The notes: a model not told the origin generated them from the letters alone. A stretch of DNA of 64,000 bases from Romboutsia_C sp015668195 (GCF_015668195.1 NZ_JADPFC010000004.1:186001-250000), one strand, 5' to 3'. Counted from the stretch's first letter, positions 32,912 through 41,804 are shown. Program-made: numbers and translations.

Positions 32912-34521
32912 TATCTCCTTGTAAAATTTCGTCTATTTATAATCTTAAATACTATAAATATTAATATAAATATTAACAATACTACAACAACAAACTCTAT
33001 AACTATATCATTTAACTTATTTATAGACTTGTTAAATACTAAATTATTGTTATTTTTGCTTATGGATTTAGACTTATCATAACTTGTTATTATATTCTTG
33101 TTATTTGATTCTATTTTTATATCATCTATATTTATATAGTTGTTCTCTTTTTTTAAATCTAAAAAGCTTACATTTTTAGATTTAAAGTATTCTATACATT
33201 CTTTTAAATAGTTTGTGTCTACATTAGTATGGAAAAAAAATCCTCCACTATGACCTCTTACCATAGATAGTTTATAATAATTATATTTTATTTTATCTAC
33301 TGCTAATTTGTCATCTTTAGCTATATATCCTAAATTTTCCGGTATTAGTGTATTAAAATTTTTGCTATCTTTTATTACATATGGAAATGTACTCATCTTA
33401 AAAACTTCACTATTGTTTTGATATCTACCTATATATGTAGATATATATTTTTTAATTTCTTTATAACCATCTTGAGTTATAGCATATTTTTGTGGTTCAA
33501 ACCCTAGTGGATATATATCATTTTCTATACATAATCTTAATCCACTTAATAATCTATTTTTTATATATATGTTTACATCTTCATTTTTGCTGTTTAATAT
33601 TTCTTTATTGAAAAATTCATACTCATCTTCATTTGATTTTTCTTTTCTACTATGAGAGTACCCATTTAATATAACGCTCCCACCTTTTTCTTGCATATAC
33701 TTCATTGTATTTATAATATTTTCGTCTAAAGTTTTAGTACTTTTACCTAAATAAGCAGGCGTTAAAGATACTATAAATGGTACATTTTCTTTATATAAAT
33801 AATTAGCTAAATCCTTTAACTTTTTTGTATCACTAAGAGGATTTACATCATCTATCTTTACAAATATTTTACTTTCATCAAAAGAAATTCTTTTAAAGAA
33901 ATCATTTAAAGTATCTTCAAATATATAGGATTCATACATATCCCAATTAGATATATAATACAAATTTTTATCTTGCAATATATATGGGTATGTATTGTAT
34001 CCATCACTCATAGTAGAGATAATTTTACTTTTATTATTTGGTTGTATTATGTTATAATCGCTTTCATTTTCTAATATTATATCGTCACCTTTATAGTTTA
34101 AGCTTGTTATATTATTATTTTTAGATATATACTTTATTGAATATTTATTATTATGTTCTAATAAATTTTCAATTTTATCTCCTATCCAATATATACTTTT
34201 ATTGTAATTATTAATATCTTCTAAAAACACTTTATTCCCTATATCATTGTTTATATTTATAACAAATATATAGTCATAATTATTTAAGTATCCTTTTTTA
34301 TAATCATCTATATTAATATTGTCTACTTTGTTATTGAATACATATAACAACTCACTAAGGTGATTTACTTTATCAATATTAGACTTAAAGTTTTTTCTAG
34401 TTTCATAAACTATAAGGGATTTTTTATTACTATTATCATCAGCATAAACTCTATTTGAACTTACTAAAATTATGTTAATTATAATAGTTATTCCTATTAT
34501 AAGTTTTTTTTTAAACATCAT
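32911..34521 (-). CDS. DUF2334 (deacetylase-fold) exported protein, YdaL-like
   Basis: 536 residues with a signal peptide (FKKKLIIGITIIINIILVSSNRVYA), a central DUF2334 domain (SKIFVKIDDVNPLSD, PFIVSLTPAYLGK, GGSVILNGYSHSRK, LGFEPQKYAI) and a C-terminal membrane helix. DUF2334 belongs to the polysaccharide-deacetylase superfamily, and the DD and HS pairs fit metal ligands. ATG 34521 was chosen because AGAGG lies 9 nt before it. A longer frame to 34557 has no SD. It overlaps the upstream gene by 11 nt. YdaL homologues sit in the same place in Bacillus. Confidence 0.85.
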   Translation of the reverse strand: MMFKKKLIIGITIIINIILVSSNRVYADDNSNKKSLIVYETRKNFKSNIDKVNHLSELLYVFNNKVDNINIDDYKKGYLNNYDYIFVININNDIGNKVFLEDINNYNKSIYWIGDKIENLLEHNNKYSIKYISKNNNITSLNYKGDDIILENESDYNIIQPNNKSKIISTMSDGYNTYPYILQDKNLYYISNWDMYESYIFEDTLNDFFKRISFDESKIFVKIDDVNPLSDTKKLKDLANYLYKENVPFIVSLTPAYLGKSTKTLDENIINTMKYMQEKGGSVILNGYSHSRKEKSNEDEYEFFNKEILNSKNEDVNIYIKNRLLSGLRLCIENDIYPLGFEPQKYAITQDGYKEIKKYISTYIGRYQNNSEVFKMSTFPYVIKDSKNFNTLIPENLGYIAKDDKLAVDKIKYNYYKLSMVRGHSGGFFFHTNVDTNYLKECIEYFKSKNVSFLDLKKENNYINIDDIKIESNNKNIITSYDKSKSISKNNNNLVFNKSINKLNDIVIEFVVVVLLIFILIFIVFKIINRRNFTRR

Positions 34522-35359
34522 ATTGTAATTCCTCTTGTACACATGTTTTATATTCAATAGGAGACTTTATATTTTTTTTATACTCTACTACTGCTATTTT
34601 TGTATCTATATTTATGTAATTTTTATTATCTCTCAAGCTTAAACTAAGTTCATCTATGCCTGCTTTTATTCTTTCTTTTACTATATTAGCACCAAACTCA
34701 TCTGTATTTGGCATTATGATAGCTATAGTGTCATTTTCTATTGCATATCTTTCATCTTCTATTCTTGTTGACTTTATAACTACATTGCTTATATCTTTCA
34801 TCAATTTGTTAGTTTTAACTTCCCCAAGTATGTTCTTGATTTCTTTATAGTATGGTAGGTTTATAAGCATTAAAGTCAGTGCATTTTCATGCCTTTTAGC
34901 CTTACTCATCTCTCTTTCTAGATTCATGTAAAATGCTTTTATATTAAATAATCCCGTATCCTCATGTATAGTAACTAAATTTCTATATTCATTTTCTAGC
35001 TTAAGATTGGATTGTTGAAGATTGTTTACACTATTTGTAAACTTTCCTGTTGTATAAGATATTATTGGCATAAATATCATCCATATATAAGACATATATG
35101 TTATTTCTATATTGTTCATTAGATTCATATAAAATATATACGCTGCATATATAAATATAGATACAGATGTTGCTATAAGCCCTACTATGATTCCCCCTGT
35201 ATAAGTCATGATTATAGTAAAAAATGTTATACAAAACATTATAAAGCTTAAACTTTGTGTTTGAAATTTAACATCAAACACAAATAACATGGTAATTATA
35301 AACAATTCTAATATTAGTCCTAAAAAATACCCATCTATCTTTTTAGAAATTCTATTCAT
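34511..35359 (-). CDS. Degenerate GGDEF membrane protein, candidate c-di-GMP receptor (YdaK/PssE-like)
   Basis: 282 residues. About four membrane helices (residues 12-105), a short coiled coil, and a GGDEF-fold domain from about 130. The catalytic motif is replaced by ENDTI (208-212), so cyclase activity is unlikely. The allosteric I-site RxxD survives as RIED (199-202) at the normal five-residue distance. In Bacillus YdaK and Listeria PssE this combination binds c-di-GMP and switches on the polymer synthase. The same role is inferred here from architecture and operon position. Confidence 0.85.
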   Translation of the reverse strand: MNRISKKIDGYFLGLILELFIITMLFVFDVKFQTQSLSFIMFCITFFTIIMTYTGGIIVGLIATSVSIFIYAAYIFYMNLMNNIEITYMSYIWMIFMPIISYTTGKFTNSVNNLQQSNLKLENEYRNLVTIHEDTGLFNIKAFYMNLEREMSKAKRHENALTLMLINLPYYKEIKNILGEVKTNKLMKDISNVVIKSTRIEDERYAIENDTIAIIMPNTDEFGANIVKERIKAGIDELSLSLRDNKNYINIDTKIAVVEYKKNIKSPIEYKTCVQEELQYDV

Positions 35360-35388
35360 ATTTTCACTACTTTCTTTTATTCATTTTG

Positions 35389-36501
35389 CTACTTTGATTT
35401 AATTTTGATGTAGTTTTTTTCAATAGCATCAACGATATATTTGCTTGCAAGCCCGTCTCCATAAGGATTTGAAGCCTTCGACATCTCATTGTATAGCTTT
35501 TTATTAGTTAATAATTCCTTTGTGTATTTATATATATCATCTTCATTTGTACCTACTAATTTTAAAGTTTTAGCCTTAATCCCTTCTGGCCTTTCAGTAG
35601 TTTTTCTTAATACAAGAACTGGTTTGCCAAGAGATGGAGCTTCTTCTTGTATTCCTCCGCTATCTGTTAGTATTAAATATGACTTATTTAATAAATTATG
35701 AAATTCAACCACACTTAAAGGATCTATTATATGTACTTTTTTATTTCCTTTGAATTCTTCTTTGACTAAATCTCTTATTTGAGGATTTAAATGTATTGGA
35801 TATACTATTTCTACATCATCAAACTCCATAGATATTTTATTTACTACTTTAAATATATTCTTCATGTTGTCACCTAGATTTTCTCTTCTGTGACATGTTA
35901 GAAGTATCATTCTGTTTTTTCCTATTTTATCAGTTATTTCACTTTTATATTCCTTATCTATAGTGATTTTTAATGCATCTATTGCAGTATTTCCAGTTAT
36001 ATATATAGTTTTAGGGTCTTTTCCTTCTTTTATCAAATTTTCCTTTGACTTTTCTGTTGGTGCAAAATGTATATCAGCTATAACAGATGTTAACTGTCTA
36101 TTTAACTCTTCCGGAAAAGGAGAATATTTATTATAAGTTCTTAAACCTGCCTCAACATGTCCTACTTTAACTTGATTATAAAAAGCAACTAAAGATGATA
36201 TAAACGTTGTAGTTGTATCTCCATGTACAAGTATTAGATCTGGTTTTACTTCTTTTATAACCTTGTCTAAACCCTTCATTATATTCATGCTTATTTGAGA
36301 TAGAGATTGATTTGACTTCATAATATTTAGATCATAACTTGGCTTTATATTAAATGTGTCTAGAACTTGATCTAGCATTTCTCTATGCTGTGCTGTTACA
36401 CAAACTATAGACTCTATATTGTCTCTAGATTCCAACTCTTTAACTAAAGGTGCCATTTTTATAGCTTCAGGCCTAGTTCCAAATATAGTCATTACTTTCA
36501 T
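35389..36501 (-). CDS. wecB: UDP-N-acetylglucosamine 2-epimerase (non-hydrolysing)
   Basis: Interconverts UDP-GlcNAc and UDP-ManNAc in the cytoplasm. The 370 residues carry FGTRPEAIKMAPL, HGDTTTTFISSL, GHVEAGLRTYNKYSPFPEE, LTCHRRENLG and LTDSGGIQEEAPSLGKPVLVLR, all family signatures. As first gene of the operon it suggests that the polymer contains a ManNAc-derived sugar, as reported for the Listeria Pss polymer. Alternatively it may serve teichoic-acid synthesis. ATG follows GGGG after a strong promoter. Confidence 0.93.
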   Translation of the reverse strand: MKVMTIFGTRPEAIKMAPLVKELESRDNIESIVCVTAQHREMLDQVLDTFNIKPSYDLNIMKSNQSLSQISMNIMKGLDKVIKEVKPDLILVHGDTTTTFISSLVAFYNQVKVGHVEAGLRTYNKYSPFPEELNRQLTSVIADIHFAPTEKSKENLIKEGKDPKTIYITGNTAIDALKITIDKEYKSEITDKIGKNRMILLTCHRRENLGDNMKNIFKVVNKISMEFDDVEIVYPIHLNPQIRDLVKEEFKGNKKVHIIDPLSVVEFHNLLNKSYLILTDSGGIQEEAPSLGKPVLVLRKTTERPEGIKAKTLKLVGTNEDDIYKYTKELLTNKKLYNEMSKASNPYGDGLASKYIVDAIEKNYIKIKSK

Positions 36502-36558
36502 TTATTTCACCCCTTTATATTAGTAATAACTTGTCTTTACATTATTAGTATCTCTACT

Positions 36559-36587
36559 ATATTACATTAACCATAATATTATGTCAA
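36559..36587 (-). promoter_or_regulatory. Sigma-A promoter of the exopolysaccharide operon
   Basis: TTGACA, 17-bp spacer, TAATAT on the minus strand, about 55 nt before the wecB start. No riboswitch is recognisable in the short leader. Confidence 0.75.
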
Positions 36588-36667
36588 AGTTTACCGTTAT
36601 TTATTATTTTTATAACATACTATTTATTTAATTTTTATACTTCTAAATTTTTTATCTATTATAAATT

Positions 36668-36708
36668 AAGCATACCCTTAAATTATTGATACATAAAAGA
36701 GTATGCTT
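36668..36708 (-). terminator. Terminator of the DUF4397 gene
   Basis: AAGCATAC / GTATGCTT stem with a long AT loop, 35-75 nt after the stop. The T-tract is weak. Confidence 0.5.
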
Positions 36709-36742
36709 ATCTTATTTTTGTGATTCATATAGCTAAAATCAT

Positions 36743-37357
36743 CTATCTACATAAATAAGTATTCCCATCAACCGATTGTATAGCACCTAATCTATTTGAT
36801 TGATCAATTACGTATATAGTATATATTCTATCTGGGTTTAATTTAACCCTTAATGGAAGAACTACGTTTTTACTTTCACCTATTGCTATTTTTACATTAT
36901 AAGTTCCTGGGCTTACATCTACATAACTAGTTCCTTCTCTAAATCCAATATCTTCAAAGAAAGTCTCTCCATTTACTAATAAATCTACCGCTGGTGTATT
37001 TGGTGATAAATGTATAACTCTAAATGTAGAATATTCGCTTGATGGTTGTTTTTCTGCATAGTCTTTTATAACTAATAAAGATAAATCATTTAAGTCTCCT
37101 GTCGCTGACACTGTATACATCTGTCCTTCATCTACTTCAAACATTTGATTTATAACTGGATTTTCACTAGTTCCAACTAAGTATATACCTACCGTATGTT
37201 CTCCTTCTTCTAACTCTACATACTCTGTAAATTCCATAAAATCTAAACCGCTAAATACAAGTGTTCCGTCAACATAAACATCTACTTCTCCTATTTGTGG
37301 AGCTGCATGAAGTACTCTAACTAAAGACTTTCCTTCTTTTATTTGTAAACAATCCAT
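36743..37357 (-). CDS. DUF4397 protein with two tandem domains
   Basis: 204 residues made of two DUF4397 beta-sandwich units: SLVRVLHAAPQIGEVDVYVDG ... GEHTVGIYLVG, and STFRVIHLSPNTPAVDLLVNG ... GTYNVKIAIGE. Proteins of this family are often surface or spore-coat associated, but there is no signal peptide here. ATG 37357 was chosen because AGGGGG lies 9 nt upstream; that SD is otherwise translated as part of an implausible longer N-terminus starting at 37441. Function unknown. Confidence 0.8.
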   Translation of the reverse strand: MDCLQIKEGKSLVRVLHAAPQIGEVDVYVDGTLVFSGLDFMEFTEYVELEEGEHTVGIYLVGTSENPVINQMFEVDEGQMYTVSATGDLNDLSLLVIKDYAEKQPSSEYSTFRVIHLSPNTPAVDLLVNGETFFEDIGFREGTSYVDVSPGTYNVKIAIGESKNVVLPLRVKLNPDRIYTIYVIDQSNRLGAIQSVDGNTYLCR

Positions 37358-37528
37358 TTTAAATCCCCCTTGATGACAATATTCATTCTTTATATAATAT
37401 GTGTCCATTATTTTATTTGTTACTGTATAAGTTGATTTCATATCTTCTCATTTTTTTAATGCAATATTTTTATAGATAAACTATTATTAAAATATAAAGA
37501 TGCTACATTAAAACTTAATTAAATTGAG

Positions 37529-38371
37529 GTGATTGTTATAAAAACTTTAGTTATACAAATAGATGTTAATTCTAATAAGTTAAAGAATATATCTAATATA
37601 GAGAGATATATAAATTTAGCTATTAATAAATCTAAGATAGACTTGGTTATACTTCCTGAAATGTTTTGCTGTCCTTATGATAATGATAATTTCCCTGTTT
37701 ATTGTGAAGTAGAAGGAGGAAATCTTTATAATATTTTATCTAATATAGCAAAAAAATATAATATATATTTGGTAGCTGGGTCCATTCCCGAAAAGGATAA
37801 TAGTAAAATATATAATACCTCTTATGTTTTTGATCGATTTGGAAATAAGATAGCAAAACATAGAAAAATACATCTATTTGATATTTCTATAGATAAAGGT
37901 CAAAAATTTTTAGAATCCGATACATTATCCTCTGGAAATGATGTCACAGTATTTGATACTGAATTTGGAAAAATTGGTCTTTGTATTTGTTATGATTTTA
38001 GATTTTTTGAGATATGCAAAATAATGGTTGATAAAGGCGCTAAAGCTATAATAGTTCCTGCATCATTTAACATGACTACAGGACCTATTCATTGGGAACT
38101 GCTGTTTAAATCTAGAGCTGTTGATAATCAGGTTTACACAATAGGATGTTCTTCTTCTCGAAACAATAATTCTTCTTATATTTCTTACGGAAACTCTATT
38201 TTGGTTTCCCCATTTGGAGAAGTTTTAAATAGATTAGATGAAAAAGAAGGCTACTTTATAGCAGATATTGACTTTTCATATGTTGAAAAAATAAGAAATG
38301 AACTACCTTTATTAAAGCACCGTAGGAATGATTTGTATAATATATCATATAAAGATAATTCTAAATCATAA
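37529..38371 (+). CDS. Carbon-nitrogen hydrolase (nitrilase superfamily, omega-amidase-like)
   Basis: A 280-residue cytoplasmic amidase fold with the complete Glu-Lys-Cys triad: Glu in VILPEMFCC, Lys in KHRKIHLFD, Cys in GLCICYDFRF. DNQVYTIG and SPFGEV also match the omega-amidase/Nit2 group, which hydrolyses alpha-keto acid amides. No ATG is available at the right place. The GTG at 37529 is part of the best SD-like sequence (GAGGTG), so the true start may be an unusual codon a few bases downstream. Monocistronic. Confidence 0.88.
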   Translation: MIVIKTLVIQIDVNSNKLKNISNIERYINLAINKSKIDLVILPEMFCCPYDNDNFPVYCEVEGGNLYNILSNIAKKYNIYLVAGSIPEKDNSKIYNTSYVFDRFGNKIAKHRKIHLFDISIDKGQKFLESDTLSSGNDVTVFDTEFGKIGLCICYDFRFFEICKIMVDKGAKAIIVPASFNMTTGPIHWELLFKSRAVDNQVYTIGCSSSRNNNSSYISYGNSILVSPFGEVLNRLDEKEGYFIADIDFSYVEKIRNELPLLKHRRNDLYNISYKDNSKS

Positions 38372-38414
38372 ATTTATTTTAATATATTACCTTAATTAAT
38401 CTTACCTATAATTA

Positions 38415-38918
38415 TTATACTAAGCTTCTATCTTTGTAAAAATCTAATATATAGTTAATAATAGCTATCAACTTACTTCCTACTTCTATATCTTCATCAC
38501 TTGCTAACCTTATATATATTCTTAACGCTTCCCAAAGCTTTTCTTTATCTAGATCTTCATTGCTTATATTATGAAGATCTCTTATTACTTCTATAAGATT
38601 TATTTTTTTACTTTTATCTATTGTGTCATGATTTTTAATATAATCTATTGAAGATCCTATTAATTTAGTTAATTTATTTTTATATTCTCTTATACTTAAT
38701 TCTTTTTTGTATCCTACTAACTCTTTCATTAATTTTTCTAAATCAGATTTTGAGTAATTCCATACTCTCCCGTCATATTTTTTTATATTTTCTATATATG
38801 AATCATATTTATCTATTAGTTCTTCTAATCCTATAACTATTTCTAAATAGTTATTTTCTTCAATTAAGTTTTTACATCTATTTATATCCTTATCAATCTC
38901 TCTTATTGTTTTATTCAC
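38415..38918 (-). CDS. Hypothetical helical protein, 167 residues
   Basis: A charged, Lys/Glu-rich, almost all-helical soluble protein (IREIDKDINRCKNLIEENNYLEIV ... NKLTKLIGSSIDYIKNHD). No signal, membrane segment or catalytic motif. Start GTG, 4 nt after AGAGGACT. I do not recognise the family. Confidence 0.65.
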   Translation of the reverse strand: MNKTIREIDKDINRCKNLIEENNYLEIVIGLEELIDKYDSYIENIKKYDGRVWNYSKSDLEKLMKELVGYKKELSIREYKNKLTKLIGSSIDYIKNHDTIDKSKKINLIEVIRDLHNISNEDLDKEKLWEALRIYIRLASDEDIEVGSKLIAIINYILDFYKDRSLV

Positions 38919-39086
38919 ATTTAGTCCTCTTTTCTATTTTAATTATAATTTTTATTATTTATATAATATATCAATTTACTTAGTTAATAAACATCTTTTA
39001 TTTTACTGTGATCACTTACCATTATAACTTTTTAATGTTTTAGTTTATATAATCTATTAATATACAAAAAAAATTACTTTTAACAA

Positions 39087-39117
39087 AAATAGCGTAGATA
39101 AAATATCTACGCTATTA
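39087..39117 (-). terminator. Intrinsic terminator of the YgjV-like gene
   Basis: Stem AATAGCGTAGATA / TATCTACGCTATT; T-rich on the minus side. Confidence 0.8.
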
Positions 39118-39132
39118 AAAATATTTTGTACT

Positions 39133-39369
39133 TTAATTTTTTTCTTTATATTTATAAATATTATATAAATTATATATATTTATAATAATTATAAGTGCAT
39201 TAGATATAGCTACTGGGTATGCTTTTACATATAATCCATAAACTACAAATAAAAAACATCCTATAGAATTTATAATTCTAAGCTTTACTATAGATGTCAT
39301 CGTTAATGATATAACTATAAATAAAGATGCTGAATATCCAATCCATTCAATAGGGTCAAAGCTAATCAT
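39133..39369 (-). CDS. Small YgjV-like inner membrane protein
   Basis: 78 residues with three membrane helices. The pattern EWIGYSASLFIVISLTMTSIVKLRIINSIGCFLFVVYGLYVKAYPVAISNALIIIINIYNL, with LR..N..GC..F..YG and A.P...SN, is that of YgjV-type proteins, which look like half of a SWEET sugar transporter and may dimerise. Substrate unknown. ATG follows AAAGGAG. Confidence 0.7.
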   Translation of the reverse strand: MISFDPIEWIGYSASLFIVISLTMTSIVKLRIINSIGCFLFVVYGLYVKAYPVAISNALIIIINIYNLYNIYKYKEKN

Positions 39370-39427
39370 AAAATTATCTCCTTTTTATTTCTTATAATTA
39401 TTATTTGATATTTATATTTTTATATAA

Positions 39428-39817
39428 CTATTTTATTATTATAGTAGTGTTAGTAGGTATATTATCATACATCCATTTAGCATTTTCTGTAGCTAATCTT
39501 ATGCATCCCATACTTATAGCTACTCCAAGCCTATCATCTATTACATAAAGTCCCTTAGGATCATATAGTATTGAGTGGTAATAGTAATCATCTACTATAT
39601 TCATTGCATATTTTGCTGAACTTTTTCCTACAGTACTACTCCAAGTGTACAGTATCTTAAATCTATCATTCTCTTTTTTCAATATATAGGTAAGTTTATC
39701 CTTAGTAGATGTAATTATAATATAATCTGTATCGCTAGTTATATTATTCTCATTTACAAACTCTTCCATATTTATATCAAACTTGCTGTAATCTATTTGT
39801 CTATAGTATCTATTCAT
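39428..39817 (-). CDS. L,D-transpeptidase (YkuD)-domain protein without export signal
   Basis: 129 residues covering a YkuD domain from about residue 30. The substrate-side His is in YYYHSILYDPKG and the catalytic Cys in AISMGCIRLATENAKWMYDNIP. The usual SHGC is SMGC here. Ldt enzymes form 3-3 peptidoglycan cross-links outside the membrane, yet no signal peptide or membrane helix is present. The N-terminus is polar (MNRYYRQIDYSKFDINMEEF). Either secretion is non-classical, the start is wrong, or the protein is a spore or cytoplasmic variant. The domain is intact otherwise. Confidence 0.75.
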   Translation of the reverse strand: MNRYYRQIDYSKFDINMEEFVNENNITSDTDYIIITSTKDKLTYILKKENDRFKILYTWSSTVGKSSAKYAMNIVDDYYYHSILYDPKGLYVIDDRLGVAISMGCIRLATENAKWMYDNIPTNTTIIIK

Positions 39818-39904
39818 AAATAATATTTCACCTTCTCATAATAATATTTATTATAAATATGATAATTCTAAGCTTTATGTGATATTTCAGTAAGTATTCA
39901 AATA

Positions 39905-39933
39905 AAAAAGTGAAGCTTTAAACTTCACTTTTA
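39905..39933 (-). terminator. Intrinsic terminator of the 47-residue gene
   Basis: AAAAGTGAAG / CTTCACTTTT hairpin with T-run, overlapping the stop codon of the small gene. Confidence 0.8.
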
Positions 39934-40074
39934 AGTATTATTATGTTTCATATACTTATATGTTTTAACTATACATCTAGCTTGATTTATAGTATATACT
40001 GATATTTCATAGGATGATGTTATTATAAAAGTCGATACTACTCCTACTAAGAAATCATAGTCTCCTAATGCCAT
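39931..40074 (-). CDS. Small protein of 47 residues, function unknown
   Basis: Begins MALGDYDFLVGVVSTFIITSS and ends KYMKHNNT, with a short hydrophobic N-half that could be a membrane segment. A strong SD (GGAGGAG) is close to the ATG and a terminator is fused to the stop. It lies directly downstream of the SAM-riboswitch-controlled transporter (57 nt, no terminator between), so it may be co-regulated with it. Not recognised. Confidence 0.6.
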   Translation of the reverse strand: MALGDYDFLVGVVSTFIITSSYEISVYTINQARCIVKTYKYMKHNNT

Positions 40075-40131
40075 AATCTCCTCCAGTACTGCTTTTATTA
40101 TATTATATGAAACTATAATTTTATAGTTACA

Positions 40132-41451
40132 TTAAGCTGCTTCTTTTTTCCTTTTATTAGCTTTATTTAAGTTTGGTACACCAAATGTTATAGCTATTAT
40201 TCCACAAGCTAACATTAACCAAGGATAATGTAGATATTTAATTAGTTCAACAGGAGATATTCCTACCATTCCTGCAGCTGTTAATACTTGTGCACCATAT
40301 GGAACTATACCTTGCCAACAAGATGAGAATATATCTAGTATACTTGCAGTTTTTCTATTATCTATCTCAAACTTTGTAGCTATATCTTTTGCAAGTGGCC
40401 CTGCTGTTACTATTGCTATAGTGTTGTTTGCTGTACATAAATCCACTATACTTACTAATGCTGCTATACCAAACTCTGCACCTTTTTTAGTTTTTATTTT
40501 ACTGCTTATAAAATTAAGTATAAAGTCTATTCCTCCATTTAATTTGATAAGCTCTACAAGTCCTCCAATGATTATAACAAGTAAACATAATTCATACATT
40601 CCTGCTATACCACCTGATATAGCTTCTATAAATCCAAATAATCCAAATGAATTTGTAAACACTCCTATACCACCTGCAAATACTACTCCAAAACTAAGTA
40701 AAACAAATACATTTACTCCACATAAAGCTCCTACTAAAACTCCTAAATATGGTAAAACTTTTATGAAATCATAACTATAATTTTCTCTACCACCTAAACT
40801 ATACCCTGATGTTATAACAGCTAGTAATATAGCAGTTATAATAGCTGCTGGTAAAACTATTAAGAAATTTACTCTAAATTTATCTTTTAATTCACATCCT
40901 TGAGTTTTGGTTGCTGCTATTGTAGTGTCTGATATCATAGATAAATTATCTCCAAACATAGCTCCACCTACAACAGCTCCTATTACTAAGGGTGCTGGTA
41001 TTCCTGTTTTAGCTGCAATTCCTATACCTATTGGCCCAAGTGCTGCTATTGTTCCCATTGATGTTCCCATAGATATAGATATAAAGCATCCTATTACAAA
41101 TAACCCTGATACTAAAAGATTAGGAGGAAGAATTGATAAACTTAAATTAACAGTTGAGTCAACACCTCCCATTGCCTTAGCTACACTTGAAAAAGAACCT
41201 GCAAGTATAAATATCATAATCATAGATATTATATCTATATTACCTGCGCCTTTACAAAATACTTCTATCTTTTCTCCTAAGCTAACTTTTCTATTAAGAG
41301 AAAATCCTACTATAGTTGCTATTATAAATGCTACTATTGCTGGCATTTTATAAAAATCCCCAGTTATTACTCCGCTACCTAAAAATACTACTAAAAATAC
41401 ACCCAGTGGTAATAATCCTAATACACTACCTTTTTTTACTTCTTCTTTCAT
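40132..41451 (-). CDS. NhaC-family transporter under SAM riboswitch, probable methionine transporter
   Basis: 439 residues and about 11-12 membrane helices. NhaC superfamily marks are SISMGTSMGTIAALGPIG, GAMFGDNLSMISDTTIAAT and ANNTIAIVTAGPLA. Although the superfamily was named for Na+/H+ antiporters, NhaC-like genes preceded by S-box leaders have been proposed as methionine transporters (MetT). The SAM-I riboswitch upstream supports that assignment here. ATG follows GGGAGG. Confidence 0.85.
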   Translation of the reverse strand: MKEEVKKGSVLGLLPLGVFLVVFLGSGVITGDFYKMPAIVAFIIATIVGFSLNRKVSLGEKIEVFCKGAGNIDIISMIMIFILAGSFSSVAKAMGGVDSTVNLSLSILPPNLLVSGLFVIGCFISISMGTSMGTIAALGPIGIGIAAKTGIPAPLVIGAVVGGAMFGDNLSMISDTTIAATKTQGCELKDKFRVNFLIVLPAAIITAILLAVITSGYSLGGRENYSYDFIKVLPYLGVLVGALCGVNVFVLLSFGVVFAGGIGVFTNSFGLFGFIEAISGGIAGMYELCLLVIIIGGLVELIKLNGGIDFILNFISSKIKTKKGAEFGIAALVSIVDLCTANNTIAIVTAGPLAKDIATKFEIDNRKTASILDIFSSCWQGIVPYGAQVLTAAGMVGISPVELIKYLHYPWLMLACGIIAITFGVPNLNKANKRKKEAA

Positions 41452-41526
41452 AACATACCTCCCTTTATATTAAAACTTCTAAAGAGTATAATTTTAATTA
41501 ATTTAAATATAACTGATATTTTTTAA

Positions 41527-41552
41527 TAAAAAAAACCTGAGATAACTCAGGC
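41527..41552 (-). terminator. SAM riboswitch terminator
   Basis: CCTGAG-ATAA-CTCAGG stem followed by eight or more T on the minus strand, between aptamer and gene. It is the off-state expression platform. Confidence 0.88.
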
Positions 41553-41564
41553 TTTGACAGCAAA

Positions 41565-41672
41565 AATTATACTCTCATCTTTCAGCTTACGCTGCAGGAT
41601 TTAGCACCCGTATAATAATACTGGTTGCTGGGCTTCATCGGGCCAGTCCCTCCGCCACTCTTGATAAGAATT
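41565..41672 (-). promoter_or_regulatory. SAM-I (S-box) riboswitch
   Basis: On the minus strand, TTCTTATCAAGAG then GGCGGAGGGACTGGCCC, GATGAAGCC and CAGCAACC. These are the S-box consensus core blocks in order, followed by the P4/P1 return GATGAGAG. High SAM should terminate transcription. Confidence 0.95.
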
Positions 41673-41686
41673 ATTTAATTATTTAT

Positions 41687-41715
41687 ATAATAGTTAATTT
41701 TCACAATTTTGTCAA
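41687..41715 (-). promoter_or_regulatory. Sigma-A promoter of the SAM-riboswitch transcript
   Basis: TTGACA, 17-bp spacer, TATTAT on the minus strand just before the aptamer. Confidence 0.8.
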
Positions 41716-41804
41716 TATTATTTTTAATTATTTTAATAAACTTTATTATAAATTATATATATTAATTTTTTATACATTTTAGTTTTCTATTATATGTTAG
41801 TAAA

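Noticed and set aside
40421..41353. Two plus-strand frames of over 110 codons
   Set aside because: Antisense to the NhaC-family transporter; Pro/Ile-rich translation typical of shadows of membrane genes.
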